Shown piece after piece: positions 23,414-32,296 of a stretch of 64,000 bases of DNA (positions are counted from its first letter, which is position 1; each line of letters begins with the position of its first letter). The stretch covers positions 88,497,501 through 88,561,500 of the forward strand of contig JASDFA010000007.1 of assembly GCA_035772735.1 (NCBI GenBank). Direction: 5' to 3'. The DNA comes from Datura wrightii. Lineage: Eukaryota > Streptophyta > Magnoliopsida > Solanales > Solanaceae. The notes beneath the pieces are model-generated. The model did no database searches, was not told where the DNA came from, and worked only from the letters and a program-made list of their open reading frames with translations. Position numbers and translations under genes: made by a program.

Positions 23414-24487
23414 ATGAATATCGGAGAAAGTAGTATTAAAAATACTAGACTTGAAGAGGTAGATATACCTCAAAATTTTGATTTGTTAAACAAGTGGACT
23501 ATTCCACAAGTTCCTATTCATACAATCTATGATTATGGTTTCTTTGATAGATTATCTTCTAAACAGTTGATAAAAACTACTGAGCAGTCTCTTGCTTTAA
23601 ATTCTTCAGAACAAACTGTTCGTTTATTAAATAAACATGATATTATGCTTTATAAAAAGAAATATAGCTTTATGCATATAGGCTTAGTTCAAATTGCTTT
23701 TAAGTCATTAACCCTTAAAGGGTTACCTGAATCGTTTATGGATGCTTTAAGAGATGCTAGAAATTTAAATTTTAGACAGTCTCTTATGGGTTCTATTGAA
23801 TCTACGGTGGCATATGGTCCCGTATATTTCAATACTCAGCCAAATTTGCAACTATCTTTATCTGATGTCAATATTCTTGATGCTTTAACATTAAATGTTA
23901 AGACTCATGGTTATAACTATGCTCCTGGATCAGAACTTATATGTTTATCTTATAGAATTTATTATAAGTTTTTGTCCACTCTTACTCCTCGATGTAAATT
24001 GACAGATATGTCAAATGAGACTATGATTTTTGAAACAAATTTTGCTAAGTCCAAAGTCACCACTAGGAGACTTATTGGATGGGATGAAATTAATTTTCCT
24101 TCTACTTGGATTTTAGACTCTGTTATATCTCCGAGTCAACAATCTGATGAGGTTACTAATCATGAATATTCGCATGTTAGTCAAACTCCTGAAGGTAGAA
24201 TTTGTATTCAGTTTGAAGACAATAAGTCTTTAACACCTTACAGACGTTCTTATACTGGTAGTAGAAGATTATCTACATCTGCAAGACATTCATATATTGA
24301 TCCTTTAGAACCGATCTATGGTCCGGCCAGATTAAATCGTGCCGCCTCTCTCCATACGATAAACACGGCTGATGATAATAAGCGTGTTGAACATATAAAA
24401 GTTTCTAATAATATTGTTAAGGATGAAAATTCTGACAAAGATATTCCTACTTTATCCGATATGGATTTTGATTTTAATAAAACTTAA
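23414..24487 (+). CDS. Viral ORF1: movement-protein-like (30K type)
   Basis: 357 residues from the ATG at 23414. The frame is open further up, to 23282, but that would put the primer site inside the coding region, so I prefer the downstream ATG. In gene order it holds the place of the caulimovirid cell-to-cell movement protein. The region of roughly residues 75-205 (hydrophobic segment with KYSFMHIGLVQIAFKSL, then VAYGPVYFNTQPNLQLSLSD) has the look of the 30K movement-protein core. The tail is serine-rich and acidic (DKDIPTLSDMDFDF). Its TAA (24485-24487) is directly followed by the ORF2 ATG in the same frame. No internal stops. The 30K identification rests on position and general pattern, not on a search. 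Confidence 0.7.
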   Translation: MNIGESSIKNTRLEEVDIPQNFDLLNKWTIPQVPIHTIYDYGFFDRLSSKQLIKTTEQSLALNSSEQTVRLLNKHDIMLYKKKYSFMHIGLVQIAFKSLTLKGLPESFMDALRDARNLNFRQSLMGSIESTVAYGPVYFNTQPNLQLSLSDVNILDALTLNVKTHGYNYAPGSELICLSYRIYYKFLSTLTPRCKLTDMSNETMIFETNFAKSKVTTRRLIGWDEINFPSTWILDSVISPSQQSDEVTNHEYSHVSQTPEGRICIQFEDNKSLTPYRRSYTGSRRLSTSARHSYIDPLEPIYGPARLNRAASLHTINTADDNKRVEHIKVSNNIVKDENSDKDIPTLSDMDFDFNKT

Positions 24488-26929
24488 ATGATTAAGTTCC
24501 AAATTGATTTTAGTCCGGGGTCACCGGCAAGAAAACATATTTTAAATGAATTTTGTCAAGATAAGTGGAAAAGTTTTAAAAACTGGTATACTGAATTTTA
24601 TAGCATTGATGACAAAAGGAATATTTCCCAAGAGTTTTATGAAACTTGTGCTTTACATAATCAAATTATATATTTTGCTCCTTGGTTTATAACCACTTAC
24701 ATGCCTTTATACATTAAAGTTCTTGAAAGAACCTATCAAGAAAATAATGGCAATCTTATAACGAGTATTTATCCTCCACAGAATCCTTTTATTTTACCAA
24801 ATAATACTGGTATTACTTTTGCTGCTTTTCAAAAATTTATTGATGATGATGTTGCTAGCAAAGGTATAAAGGAAATTAATAATTTTATTTCTCAAAATAA
24901 TTATTTGTCTTTATATGTTAAAGTTTTGGGAGAACATATTAGTTCTCTTGATTCTAAGCTTGATTATTTAACTGAGCTGGTAAAGAAGATTGGTATTCCT
25001 TCTTCGTCTGACATATCTATGGTGGTTCATTCTACTCACGTTATACCGAGTCAGCCTGAAACTTCTACAAGGCTAGAACCTTCTATTCAGAGACCTCCAG
25101 AGATTACTGGATTCAAGATTAAATCTAAGGAAGAATTAGAAAAGTTAGTCGATGAAAAACTAGCAGGTTTTAATCTTAAACCTTTGGAACTCGCTTCTAA
25201 ATTTGCGGAAAATATTTTAGATCCGTCAAAAGATTATAAGGAAGAAACCAGGTCTGAACTTAATAAGCTCAGAAAGTTGGGAAAAAGATATGGTGATATG
25301 CCTAGAATGGATACTTATTATTATCCTAGACCGACACCTCAAGATGTTTTGGTGGAAGAAAGGGATTGGAACCAGACCAACACCAGTTATAACGGTGATG
25401 CCATCTACGAATGGAATTTAGATGGTTTAACGGATAGACAGATTAGTATTCTGGTGCATCGTATGCTGATGTATTCTACGATCTGCAAAGCTACTTCTGA
25501 TAAAAATACTGAAACAATAATTTGCAGAATGATAGTAGCAGGATTCACCGGCCAATTAAGAGGTTGGTGGGATAACTTTATGACATCCGAGGATAGAGCA
25601 GCGATCTATAACGCTGTTAAGTCTGAACCTGGAGTTGATAATCTAGGAAGAGCCTTAGTAGCAGACAGACAAGATTGTGTCTACACCCTAGTACTTACTA
25701 TTATCGAGCACTTTAGTGGCAGATTCACCAATATGTACGAAAATATTCGTACTTTGCTAAACGGACTTAGATGCAAGCATCTGGGCGAATTTAGGTGGTA
25801 TAAAGACACCTTTCTCAGTCGGGTCATGGACTTGCCCGAAAGTAATAGTGATCATTGGAAGGGTAAATTTATTGATGGTTTACCACATTTATTCGCAGAA
25901 AGAGTAAGAAAAACTCTTCGTGGAAATAATGTCCAAATCATGTATAATACTTATACTTATGGACGTCTTATTGGAGTATGCACACAAGAAGGATTAAACT
26001 TGTGTAATGAATTAAAGCTAAATGCACAGCTTAAAAGACAGAGACTAACTGAAAAGAACCAGTTAGGAGATTTCTGTCAACAGTTCGGAATGGCAGGGGC
26101 TACCGCAACCTCTTCATTAAAAAAGAAGAATAGGAAAAATGATAAAGATGAATTTTACCAAAGGAAGGGTAAAAGACGACATCGTCGATCAAAAGAGGAA
26201 AGATATTTCCGAAGAAAACATCGCAAGGAAAAGAGATTTGTTAAAGACAGATCTGGAAAAGATTTAAATGATGTTAAGTGTTATAGATGCGGTCAATTTG
26301 GTCATATTGCCCTAAATTGTAAGAAAGAGCGGATCAAAGCTCTAGCCATGGATTTGGACGATAAATCCAAAGAACAGATTATGAAAATCATGGATGAAAC
26401 TTCAGTCAGTGAAAATGAAAGTGATTATACTTCTTCCTCTGAGTCTGAAGCTTCTATTAAATTATTTGATTTACCTGATGATAATGGTTGTGATAAATGT
26501 GATACAGGTACAGGAAATTGTTCTTGTGACAACCTGGATTTTTATAAATTACAATCTCAATTTCAAAATAATTTTGAACTCAAACCTATCACTTCTGATA
26601 ATATTTTAGAATTATTAAAAGAAGTCACTGATAATAATTTAAGAGAAAAAATTATCAGTATGACCTCTATTTCAAAATCGGCAGATAAGCCTATTCAAAA
26701 AAGAGATATTTTGGAGGAAGTTCCATATTCTATGGCAGAAGTTCAAAAAAGACTTTTACAAAAGAACTCGCCACAAAATATGAATCTTCCCGGTTATACT
26801 TCTTCAATGGATGATTTAAAATATGAAGTTGAAAAATTAAAAAATGAGAATAAATCTCTTAAACAAAATCAAATGATTTTAGACCATCGAATGAACCAAA
26901 TTGAAAAAATTACTATTAATGATAAATGA
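24488..26929 (+). CDS. Viral ORF2: capsid (gag-like) protein with CCHC zinc finger
   Basis: 813 residues, uninterrupted. A middle domain (about residues 270-480) contains YNGDAIYEWNLDGLTDRQIS, then GFTGQLRGWWDNFM and KGKFIDGLPHLFAERV, a gag-like capsid core seen in plant pararetroviruses. A strongly basic stretch (about 543-586, KGKRRHRRSKEERYFRRKHR) precedes the CCHC finger CYRCGQFGHIALNC at 598-611, which would bind RNA. After it comes an acidic serine-rich segment (SVSENESDYTSSSESEAS) and a predicted coiled coil at the C-terminus (YEVEKLKNENKSLKQNQ). It ends with TGA (26927-26929). The ORF3 frame is the same and stays open across this stop. The N-terminal 200 residues are unassigned. Confidence 0.8.
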   Translation: MIKFQIDFSPGSPARKHILNEFCQDKWKSFKNWYTEFYSIDDKRNISQEFYETCALHNQIIYFAPWFITTYMPLYIKVLERTYQENNGNLITSIYPPQNPFILPNNTGITFAAFQKFIDDDVASKGIKEINNFISQNNYLSLYVKVLGEHISSLDSKLDYLTELVKKIGIPSSSDISMVVHSTHVIPSQPETSTRLEPSIQRPPEITGFKIKSKEELEKLVDEKLAGFNLKPLELASKFAENILDPSKDYKEETRSELNKLRKLGKRYGDMPRMDTYYYPRPTPQDVLVEERDWNQTNTSYNGDAIYEWNLDGLTDRQISILVHRMLMYSTICKATSDKNTETIICRMIVAGFTGQLRGWWDNFMTSEDRAAIYNAVKSEPGVDNLGRALVADRQDCVYTLVLTIIEHFSGRFTNMYENIRTLLNGLRCKHLGEFRWYKDTFLSRVMDLPESNSDHWKGKFIDGLPHLFAERVRKTLRGNNVQIMYNTYTYGRLIGVCTQEGLNLCNELKLNAQLKRQRLTEKNQLGDFCQQFGMAGATATSSLKKKNRKNDKDEFYQRKGKRRHRRSKEERYFRRKHRKEKRFVKDRSGKDLNDVKCYRCGQFGHIALNCKKERIKALAMDLDDKSKEQIMKIMDETSVSENESDYTSSSESEASIKLFDLPDDNGCDKCDTGTGNCSCDNLDFYKLQSQFQNNFELKPITSDNILELLKEVTDNNLREKIISMTSISKSADKPIQKRDILEEVPYSMAEVQKRLLQKNSPQNMNLPGYTSSMDDLKYEVEKLKNENKSLKQNQMILDHRMNQIEKITINDK

Positions 26930-27025
26930 AAAGGAGTTTTATTAAATGAAACAAATGATTTAAACGAAATCTCTGATTTCACAAAAGGGGTTATTTCTTC
27001 CCCTAATGATGATTTGTTTATAGGA

Positions 27026-28975
27026 ATGATGCAAATAGTGACCTCTCATAAATGGTATGTTAAGTGCACTATTTTGATTGATAATAATTTTTCAGTTACC
27101 GAAACTGCGCTTATTGATAGCGGGGCAGACGTTAGCTGCATTCAAGAAGGGATAATTCCCTCCAGGTATTTTCAAAAAACATCCCATAAAGTTAGCTCAG
27201 CTAGTGGAAATAGGATGAAAATTGATTATAAATTACCAAATGCATATATTTGTAAACAGAAAGTATGTATTCCTCATTTCTTCATTTTGGTAAAAGATAA
27301 AATGTTTCCTCCTATTATATTAGGAACCCCGTTTATTCAAGCTATATATCCTCTTACTAGAGTCGACAATACGGGTTTTGAAGGTACTTATATGGGAAAA
27401 ACAATTTTGTTTCAGTTTATAACTGAACCATTAGAGCGTAATATTAATGCTTTAATTGATAAAAAGATTTTTCATATGAATTCTTTACAACATGAGATTT
27501 ACAGCATGACCATTAATGACGCTCTATTATCGGCGAAAGTTCAAGAAAAAATAAAAGTAATTTCTGAACAATTTGCTGTTTCTATTTGTGCTGATCATCC
27601 CAGTGCCTTTTGGGATCGAAAGAAGCATATTGTTTCTCTTCCATATGAAGAGGCCTTTAATGAGGAAAATATTCCTACTAAGTCCCGACCTTGCCAGATG
27701 AATACTCAACTGGTAGAATTTTGTAAACAAGAAATTGATAATCTTTTACAAAAGGGCCTCATTAAACCGTCTAAATCACCTTGGTCCTGCACAGCCTTTT
27801 ATGTCAATAATGCTGCAGAAAAGGAAAGAGGAACGCCAAGGTTAGTAATCAATTATAAGCCTCTTAATAAAGTATTAAAATGGATTAGATACCCAATCCC
27901 AAATAAAAGGGATTTACTGACCCGTTTATATGATGCAAATATATTTTCGAAATTCGATTTAAAATCAGGATATTGGCAGATTCAATTATTTAAAGAGCAT
28001 ACTTATAGAACTGCTTTTAATGTACCTTTTGGTCAGTATGAATGGAACGTTATGCCGTTTGGCCTAAAAAATGCTCCTTCTGAATTTCAAAAAATTATGA
28101 ATGACATTTTTAATCCTTATATGGATTTTATAATCGTTTACATTGATGATATTTTAATATATTCAAAAACTCTAGAATTGCATTATCAGCATCTTGATAT
28201 CTTTAAAAGGGTTGTTATACAAAACGGATTAGTTATTTCCAAACCAAAAATGAGTTTATTCCAGACTAATATCAGATTTCTTGGACATTATATTTGCCAA
28301 GGGAAAATAACTCCTATTCAAAGAGCTATAGAATTCGCTTCTAAATTTCCAGATGTAATATCAGATAGAACTCAATTACAGCGATTTCTGGGAAGTCTTA
28401 ATTATATATCACCTTTTATAAAGGATTTATCTAAAGACTTAGCCCCGTTATATGAAAGGTTAAAAAAGGGCTATAAAGAGACTTGGAATGATATCCATAC
28501 TCATATTGTTAAACAGGTTAAGAAAAGGGTTATCACTTTGCCTTGTCTAACCCTCGCTAATCCATCTTGGAAGAAAATTATAGAGACCGATGCCTCTAAT
28601 ATTGGTTTCGGTGGTATTCTTAAGCAAATTAATCCCAATGATAATCGGGAGTATCTTATAAGATATTATTCAGGAAAATGGACTATAGCCCAACAAAAAT
28701 ATGCTACTGTAGCCCATGAAATGCTCACTATTGTTAAATGTGTTCTGAAATTTCAAGATGATTTATATAATCAAAAGTTTTTAATCATAACAGACGCTCA
28801 AGCAGTAAAATTTATGTTTAATAAAGATTTCAAGCATGGCGCTTCAAAATTAATATTTGCAAGATGGCAAGCCCAACTGGCTCCATTTGATTTCGAAATC
28901 GAGTATAAAAAGGGAATTGAAAATTCCTTACCCGATTTTCTCACTAGAGAATATTTAAATGAAGATTCTTCTTAA
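27026..28975 (+). CDS. Viral ORF3: protease, reverse transcriptase, RNase H
   Basis: 649 residues from the first ATG at 27026. The frame is open from the ORF2 stop at 26929, so an upstream non-ATG start or readthrough is possible. Retropepsin: ALIDSGADVSCI with the catalytic Asp at about residue 31. RT: FSKFDLKSGYWQIQL, NVMPFGLKNAPSEFQ and the catalytic YIDD at about 372-375. RNase H: IETDASNIGFGG (Asp about 522), AHEMLTIV and FLIITDAQAV supply the acidic triad. No integrase follows, as expected for Caulimoviridae. The enzyme would convert the pregenomic RNA to DNA in the particle. No internal stops. Ends TAA at 28973-28975. Confidence 0.9.
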   Translation: MMQIVTSHKWYVKCTILIDNNFSVTETALIDSGADVSCIQEGIIPSRYFQKTSHKVSSASGNRMKIDYKLPNAYICKQKVCIPHFFILVKDKMFPPIILGTPFIQAIYPLTRVDNTGFEGTYMGKTILFQFITEPLERNINALIDKKIFHMNSLQHEIYSMTINDALLSAKVQEKIKVISEQFAVSICADHPSAFWDRKKHIVSLPYEEAFNEENIPTKSRPCQMNTQLVEFCKQEIDNLLQKGLIKPSKSPWSCTAFYVNNAAEKERGTPRLVINYKPLNKVLKWIRYPIPNKRDLLTRLYDANIFSKFDLKSGYWQIQLFKEHTYRTAFNVPFGQYEWNVMPFGLKNAPSEFQKIMNDIFNPYMDFIIVYIDDILIYSKTLELHYQHLDIFKRVVIQNGLVISKPKMSLFQTNIRFLGHYICQGKITPIQRAIEFASKFPDVISDRTQLQRFLGSLNYISPFIKDLSKDLAPLYERLKKGYKETWNDIHTHIVKQVKKRVITLPCLTLANPSWKKIIETDASNIGFGGILKQINPNDNREYLIRYYSGKWTIAQQKYATVAHEMLTIVKCVLKFQDDLYNQKFLIITDAQAVKFMFNKDFKHGASKLIFARWQAQLAPFDFEIEYKKGIENSLPDFLTREYLNEDSS

Positions 28976-29050
28976 AAGAACTAACAATTGTTATGTTTGC
29001 AGGATGAGGCCAAATTGGCCACTCCCATCCTCCCACAGAGGAGGAGGAAA

Positions 29051-29116
29051 ATGAAGAGGACAAAATCCCGGAAGAGGGAGAGGCAGTTATACAAACCCTG
29101 TTATAAGAATGTGTAG
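29051..29116 (+). CDS. Very small basic ORF overlapping the ORF4 start
   Basis: 21 codons (begins MKRTKSRKRER, ends in KNV), more than half of the first 11 residues basic, in the same frame as ORF1-ORF3. Its stop (29114-29116) overlaps the first codons of ORF4 (ATG at 29109). A splice-acceptor-like TTATGTTTGCAG ends at 29002 upstream. It may be a reinitiation leader for ORF4, the tail of a spliced product, or chance. Confidence 0.3.
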   Translation: MKRTKSRKRERQLYKPCYKNV

Positions 29117-30470
29117 TAGAACTCTCATAAATGAGAGAAGCTCTCAAGCATCCTCATCTGGAGTATCATCCGGATCAATAAATATGGAAAATATTCCAAG
29201 GGACAGCCCATTATATGAGGCTTTGCAGTTATACATGCAAACTCAAGTCCCTCCAAACTTGCAAAGTAATACATATGCAAGTGTTACCATGGAAAATGCT
29301 GATGATAGCAAACATTGTGAAAGATGTCCAAAAAGGGAAGTTATACTCCTTATCGAAAATGTCGATATTGGACCAGACCCATGGAAACTCCTCCAGAGAT
29401 ATCTCTCTGACAACTTATATTTTTCCGGGCAGTCATACAAGACCCGAACTTATTATGAAAGAATCTTAACTGAAACAGGAAGCGTAGAGATATCTCACTT
29501 CCGAGACGCTAAAGACAAGAGAATTATAAATTTCTCAAAATTTATCATTAAAAGGATTATATCCGGAGAAAATTGGGGACTCTCCTCTATGAGGGAAAGA
29601 CCCATCGAGTTAGAAAATGGGGCCAATATAATGGCCACGTACTGGGATTATATCCAGGCATTCAAATATTGTCTTTATCTTAACAATGACAAGCATAAAC
29701 ACACCTGGTTCATCAAAGTATGTTCAAAGGTATTTGGGAATCATATTCCTAACTGGTTTATAACCTGGTGGTCCTATCACGGGCCGACGACAACCATTCT
29801 ACCAAAACAATTCAAGGTTTTATATGACCAATGGATGAATATTTCTCCGGACTTAGACTCATTATATCAAAAGTCGCAAGTCAGCTGGCCCGAAAAAATT
29901 GGGCAGATCTATTTCTTTATAGAATTTTCCGTTCCTTGGATTCATAAATGGATCCCGGAGTGTGGGTTCACCGATGAGCACATTCCATGTGTTTACAGGA
30001 TATACCATAATAACTTTTGGGACAAAATGATAAGGATAAATCCTGAAACAGATCAACTATTTGGTCAAGAAACACTGGATATGATAGAAAAACGATTAAA
30101 AGAATATTCCTCTCAAAAGAAAAATAGCAACATGGAGGATGCCCCATTAAAACATATTGCCAGAAAGATAATATATCAGTCTGATAATACAGAAGCAAAG
30201 ATTGATAAAATCGAAGAATATCTGCAACAAGTCAGACAGGATCGTATGGAACAAATTTCTGGGAAATCAGATAAAACTGATACTTCTATAGACAGTCATA
30301 ACAGTCAGTCCCTATACCAGGACTCCCAAAAAGAAGAAAGCACCAGCGCCGAGACAATTTTAGCAGCGGCCGAAAAAATTATACAGGAAGAAAGAGATAA
30401 AGCGAATCAAGAAGATGAAGAATTCGCACGAAGGATGATAATCTTTCAGGGAAAAAGGCCAGCCAAATAA
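29109..30470 (+). CDS. Viral ORF4, position of the transactivator/inclusion-body protein
   Basis: 453 residues, uninterrupted, in a different frame from ORF1-ORF3. Position at the 3' end of the genome, just before the promoter, is that of the caulimovirid transactivator/viroplasmin gene. I see no sequence motif that proves this function. Conserved-looking aromatic blocks include HTWFIKVCSKVFG, IPNWFITWWSYHGP, QIYFFIEFSVPWIHKW and CVYRIYHNNFWDKM. Such blocks occur in proteins annotated as uncharacterised in plant genomes and are probably from similar integrants. The C-terminal third is charged, serine-rich and probably helical (ETILAAAEKIIQEERDKA). Start chosen at 29109, the first ATG of the frame. 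The stop TAA overlaps the ATG of the next small ORF (TAATG). Confidence 0.7.
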   Translation: MCSRTLINERSSQASSSGVSSGSINMENIPRDSPLYEALQLYMQTQVPPNLQSNTYASVTMENADDSKHCERCPKREVILLIENVDIGPDPWKLLQRYLSDNLYFSGQSYKTRTYYERILTETGSVEISHFRDAKDKRIINFSKFIIKRIISGENWGLSSMRERPIELENGANIMATYWDYIQAFKYCLYLNNDKHKHTWFIKVCSKVFGNHIPNWFITWWSYHGPTTTILPKQFKVLYDQWMNISPDLDSLYQKSQVSWPEKIGQIYFFIEFSVPWIHKWIPECGFTDEHIPCVYRIYHNNFWDKMIRINPETDQLFGQETLDMIEKRLKEYSSQKKNSNMEDAPLKHIARKIIYQSDNTEAKIDKIEEYLQQVRQDRMEQISGKSDKTDTSIDSHNSQSLYQDSQKEESTSAETILAAAEKIIQEERDKANQEDEEFARRMIIFQGKRPAK

Positions 30471-30565
30471 TGAGACGGTCTTACAAGACAAGACGGAGGT
30501 TAAAGGCTCAAAGGAAAAATTGGGGATATGCTCCCGTGACATTACAACAGTATAAATACTGTTGA
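30470..30565 (+). CDS. Very small basic ORF coupled to the ORF4 stop (TAATG)
   Basis: 31 codons starting at the ATG that shares its A with the ORF4 TAA (30468-30470). The first half is strongly basic (MRRSYKTRRRLKAQRK). It runs into the first of two palindromes upstream of the TATA box. Stop-start overlap of this kind allows termination-reinitiation, which caulimovirids use. No known homologue comes to mind; chance cannot be excluded at this length. Confidence 0.35.
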   Translation: MRRSYKTRRRLKAQRKNWGYAPVTLQQYKYC

Positions 30566-30652
30566 TCCACAGTAAATTTACTGTTAACAGACCCACATGG
30601 GACCCGTTTCACTATTCATAGATTCCTTCTGTTTTCTTTTCGCCTATAAAAG
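30547..30652 (+). promoter_or_regulatory. Viral promoter: TATA box with two upstream palindromes
   Basis: TATAAAAG at 30645-30652 has a GC-rich edge as in plant TATA boxes; transcription would begin near 30680. Upstream are ACAGTATAAATACTGT (30547-30562, 6-bp arms) and ACAGTAAATTTACTGT (30569-30584, a perfect 16-bp palindrome). They share the half-site ACAGTA and have centres 22 bp apart, about two helical turns. By analogy with caulimovirid full-length transcripts this is the pregenomic RNA promoter. Confidence 0.65.
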
Positions 30653-30940
30653 GGCATTTGCTCACTTGTTTAGAGCACCAAGTTTTTCTTTCAGATTTTA
30701 GTTTTTCCTTCTCTCTCATAGTCTCCTCTCATCTCAATAGTTCTTCTTTTGTAATTCTCTGTAAAAAAAAATATATATTTTTGTAAAGAAAAATCAAGAA
30801 AACCGTCCAACTTTGGGCACAAATCAGGTGTTCTCAGGTACTATTTTTTTTCTATTTATACTGTTTATTTTTCGATGACCGGATTTATAACCGGCTAAAC
30901 ATCTATCTATGTTGAATACCATGCTGCTTGAATCTCCATA
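30653..30940 (+). other. Start of the viral leader, outside the terminal repeat
   Basis: Pyrimidine-rich 5' leader (ttttcttctctctcatag and similar runs) from the expected transcription start to the terminal repeat. There is no counterpart at the left end of the integrant, so that end has no promoter. No clear AATAAA is seen here. Confidence 0.5.
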
Positions 30941-31368
30941 AAGATGAACTAGACTTTATTAAAATCAAGAGATTTTATTATGTGAACTTTAAAGATTTAG
31001 TGTTAGTATTGATACCTTGGTTCGGAGATGGTGGTACAGGCGACAAGAATACTGTAGATTTTGGATTTGCCTTAGTGGCTACGTACAGTTGCCCGGTGAA
31101 AAAGCCCGTTTATTGGAGTTGTTTAGGGCTGTTGTTATCCCGGGGAGCTCCTAAAAAGGTATCTTGTACACATGGTCTCAAGATCCGGCAATATTCTTTG
31201 CTCAGACAGGCCCCATGCTTCGGTGAAAGATTACCATACAGCTATTAATCTATATACTAAATTTTTATATAGATCAGATAATAATCTCTCTTTGTTTTGA
31301 TTCTTGTTTGAAGACAAGGGTATTATTTGGATAAGGTCTATCACCGTCGAGCGGACTACCGCCGGCAA
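30941..31368 (+). repeat. Right viral terminal repeat (leader copy)
   Basis: Partner of 22896-23323 at offset 8045. It ends exactly where the right copy of the flanking duplication begins. The open frame across it (30928-31248) lacks an ATG. Confidence 0.9.
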
Positions 31369-31501
31369 TTAATTTTGTCTTTCTTTATGTGAGCTATGTA
31401 CGAATTCTTGATATTCTAGAATGAAGTCCCATTGTAAATTTCTAATTTTGTACATTTTTTTTATATATTTTTATTTTGTGTTCTAAATTAGAAATTTTGT
31501 A
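31369..31501. repeat. Right copy of the 133-bp duplication flanking the pararetrovirus
   Basis: Matches 22757-22889 with a single mismatch and starts immediately after the last viral base. After 31501 the two flanks are unrelated, so the duplication is limited to the insertion site. Confidence 0.9.
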
Positions 31502-32296
31502 TGTCTGTTTATTCTACTATTGTAAAAGTATCAAATTCTAACATGATATGTTGTTCGAATTTTTTTTTTATCGGTAGAATCTGAAATAATTTTAAGATAT
31601 TTTTAACTTTTTTTTGGTCTTTGTGTAAACATGATCAAGAAAAGATTTTAAAATTCTATCAATAAAAATCTAAACAAAGTTTTTACATAAAAAAACCTAT
31701 CCATTTAGCTTATTAATAACTTTGATAAACTTGGATTGAACTATTTCTTTTATAAATGTCAATAAAGAATAAATTTTATCATTATAATAAATTTTATCAT
31801 TATATTAAAACAGGTCTATATATATAAAATTAGAATTGATTCTAGTGAAGAAAAACAAAGGAAAGAAGAAAAAAGATATTTATAATCTTCACCAATCTCT
31901 TTTTATAATATTTATATATGAAAAAATTAACTTAATTTTACTTTTATTAAAGTAAAATATATAGTTTAGATCTCTCCAAATATTGTATCTGAAATAATTT
32001 TCACACAGAGGAAACAATTTCCACCGTCCCAAGTATCACTAGATTCGAGAAGGCCCCAGGAAGAATTCTTCGCAATTTCTAGGTTTTAGAGTAGAGACTG
32101 CTGAGCATCCCAAATCTCTATAGAATAATCTATTGATTTGACCAAGTATCAAGCACTGATGAAACATTTTCTGGTACTACACTTAGCCAAATTCCTCATA
32201 TATTTATCATATTTCATATATCATTTGCACGACTCGCAAGAAAATGTATGAATGGAAGTTTGCTGAGTAGATATTTTCTTTTTAACTGTTCTGCAG
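31502..32296 (+). other. AT-rich region upstream of the first recognised protease exon
   Basis: It should hold the promoter, 5' UTR and first coding exon of the Deg protease gene, but I could not place them. 32291-32296 (ctgcag) is a good splice acceptor, so at least one exon lies further left. ATGs at 32244 and 32248 are out of phase with the exon. Confidence 0.4.

Larger units (their letters stand above)
22896..31368 (+). mobile_element. Endogenous pararetrovirus (Caulimoviridae, solendovirus-like), 1.05 genome units
   Basis: 8473 bp of integrated viral DNA with 428-bp direct terminal repeats at a constant offset of 8045 bp, so the circular genome would be about 8.05 kb. The order is: terminal repeat (leader), Met-tRNA primer site, ORF1 (movement-type), ORF2 (coat-type with CCHC), ORF3 (protease, RT, RNase H), ORF4, TATA-type promoter, leader, terminal repeat. 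There is no integrase domain and the ends are not TG...CA. Both facts argue for a caulimovirid rather than an LTR retrotransposon. Four-ORF layout and size fit the solendoviruses of Solanaceae; the genus is inference. None of the four main frames carries an internal stop or frameshift. The left repeat corresponds to the leader only, so the copy has one promoter, at its right end. Confidence 0.85.

Noticed and set aside
22896..31368. The viral block as an LTR retrotransposon
   Set aside because: No integrase, no TG...CA ends, repeats end before the primer site, and the left repeat has no promoter. The gene order is that of a four-ORF caulimovirid.
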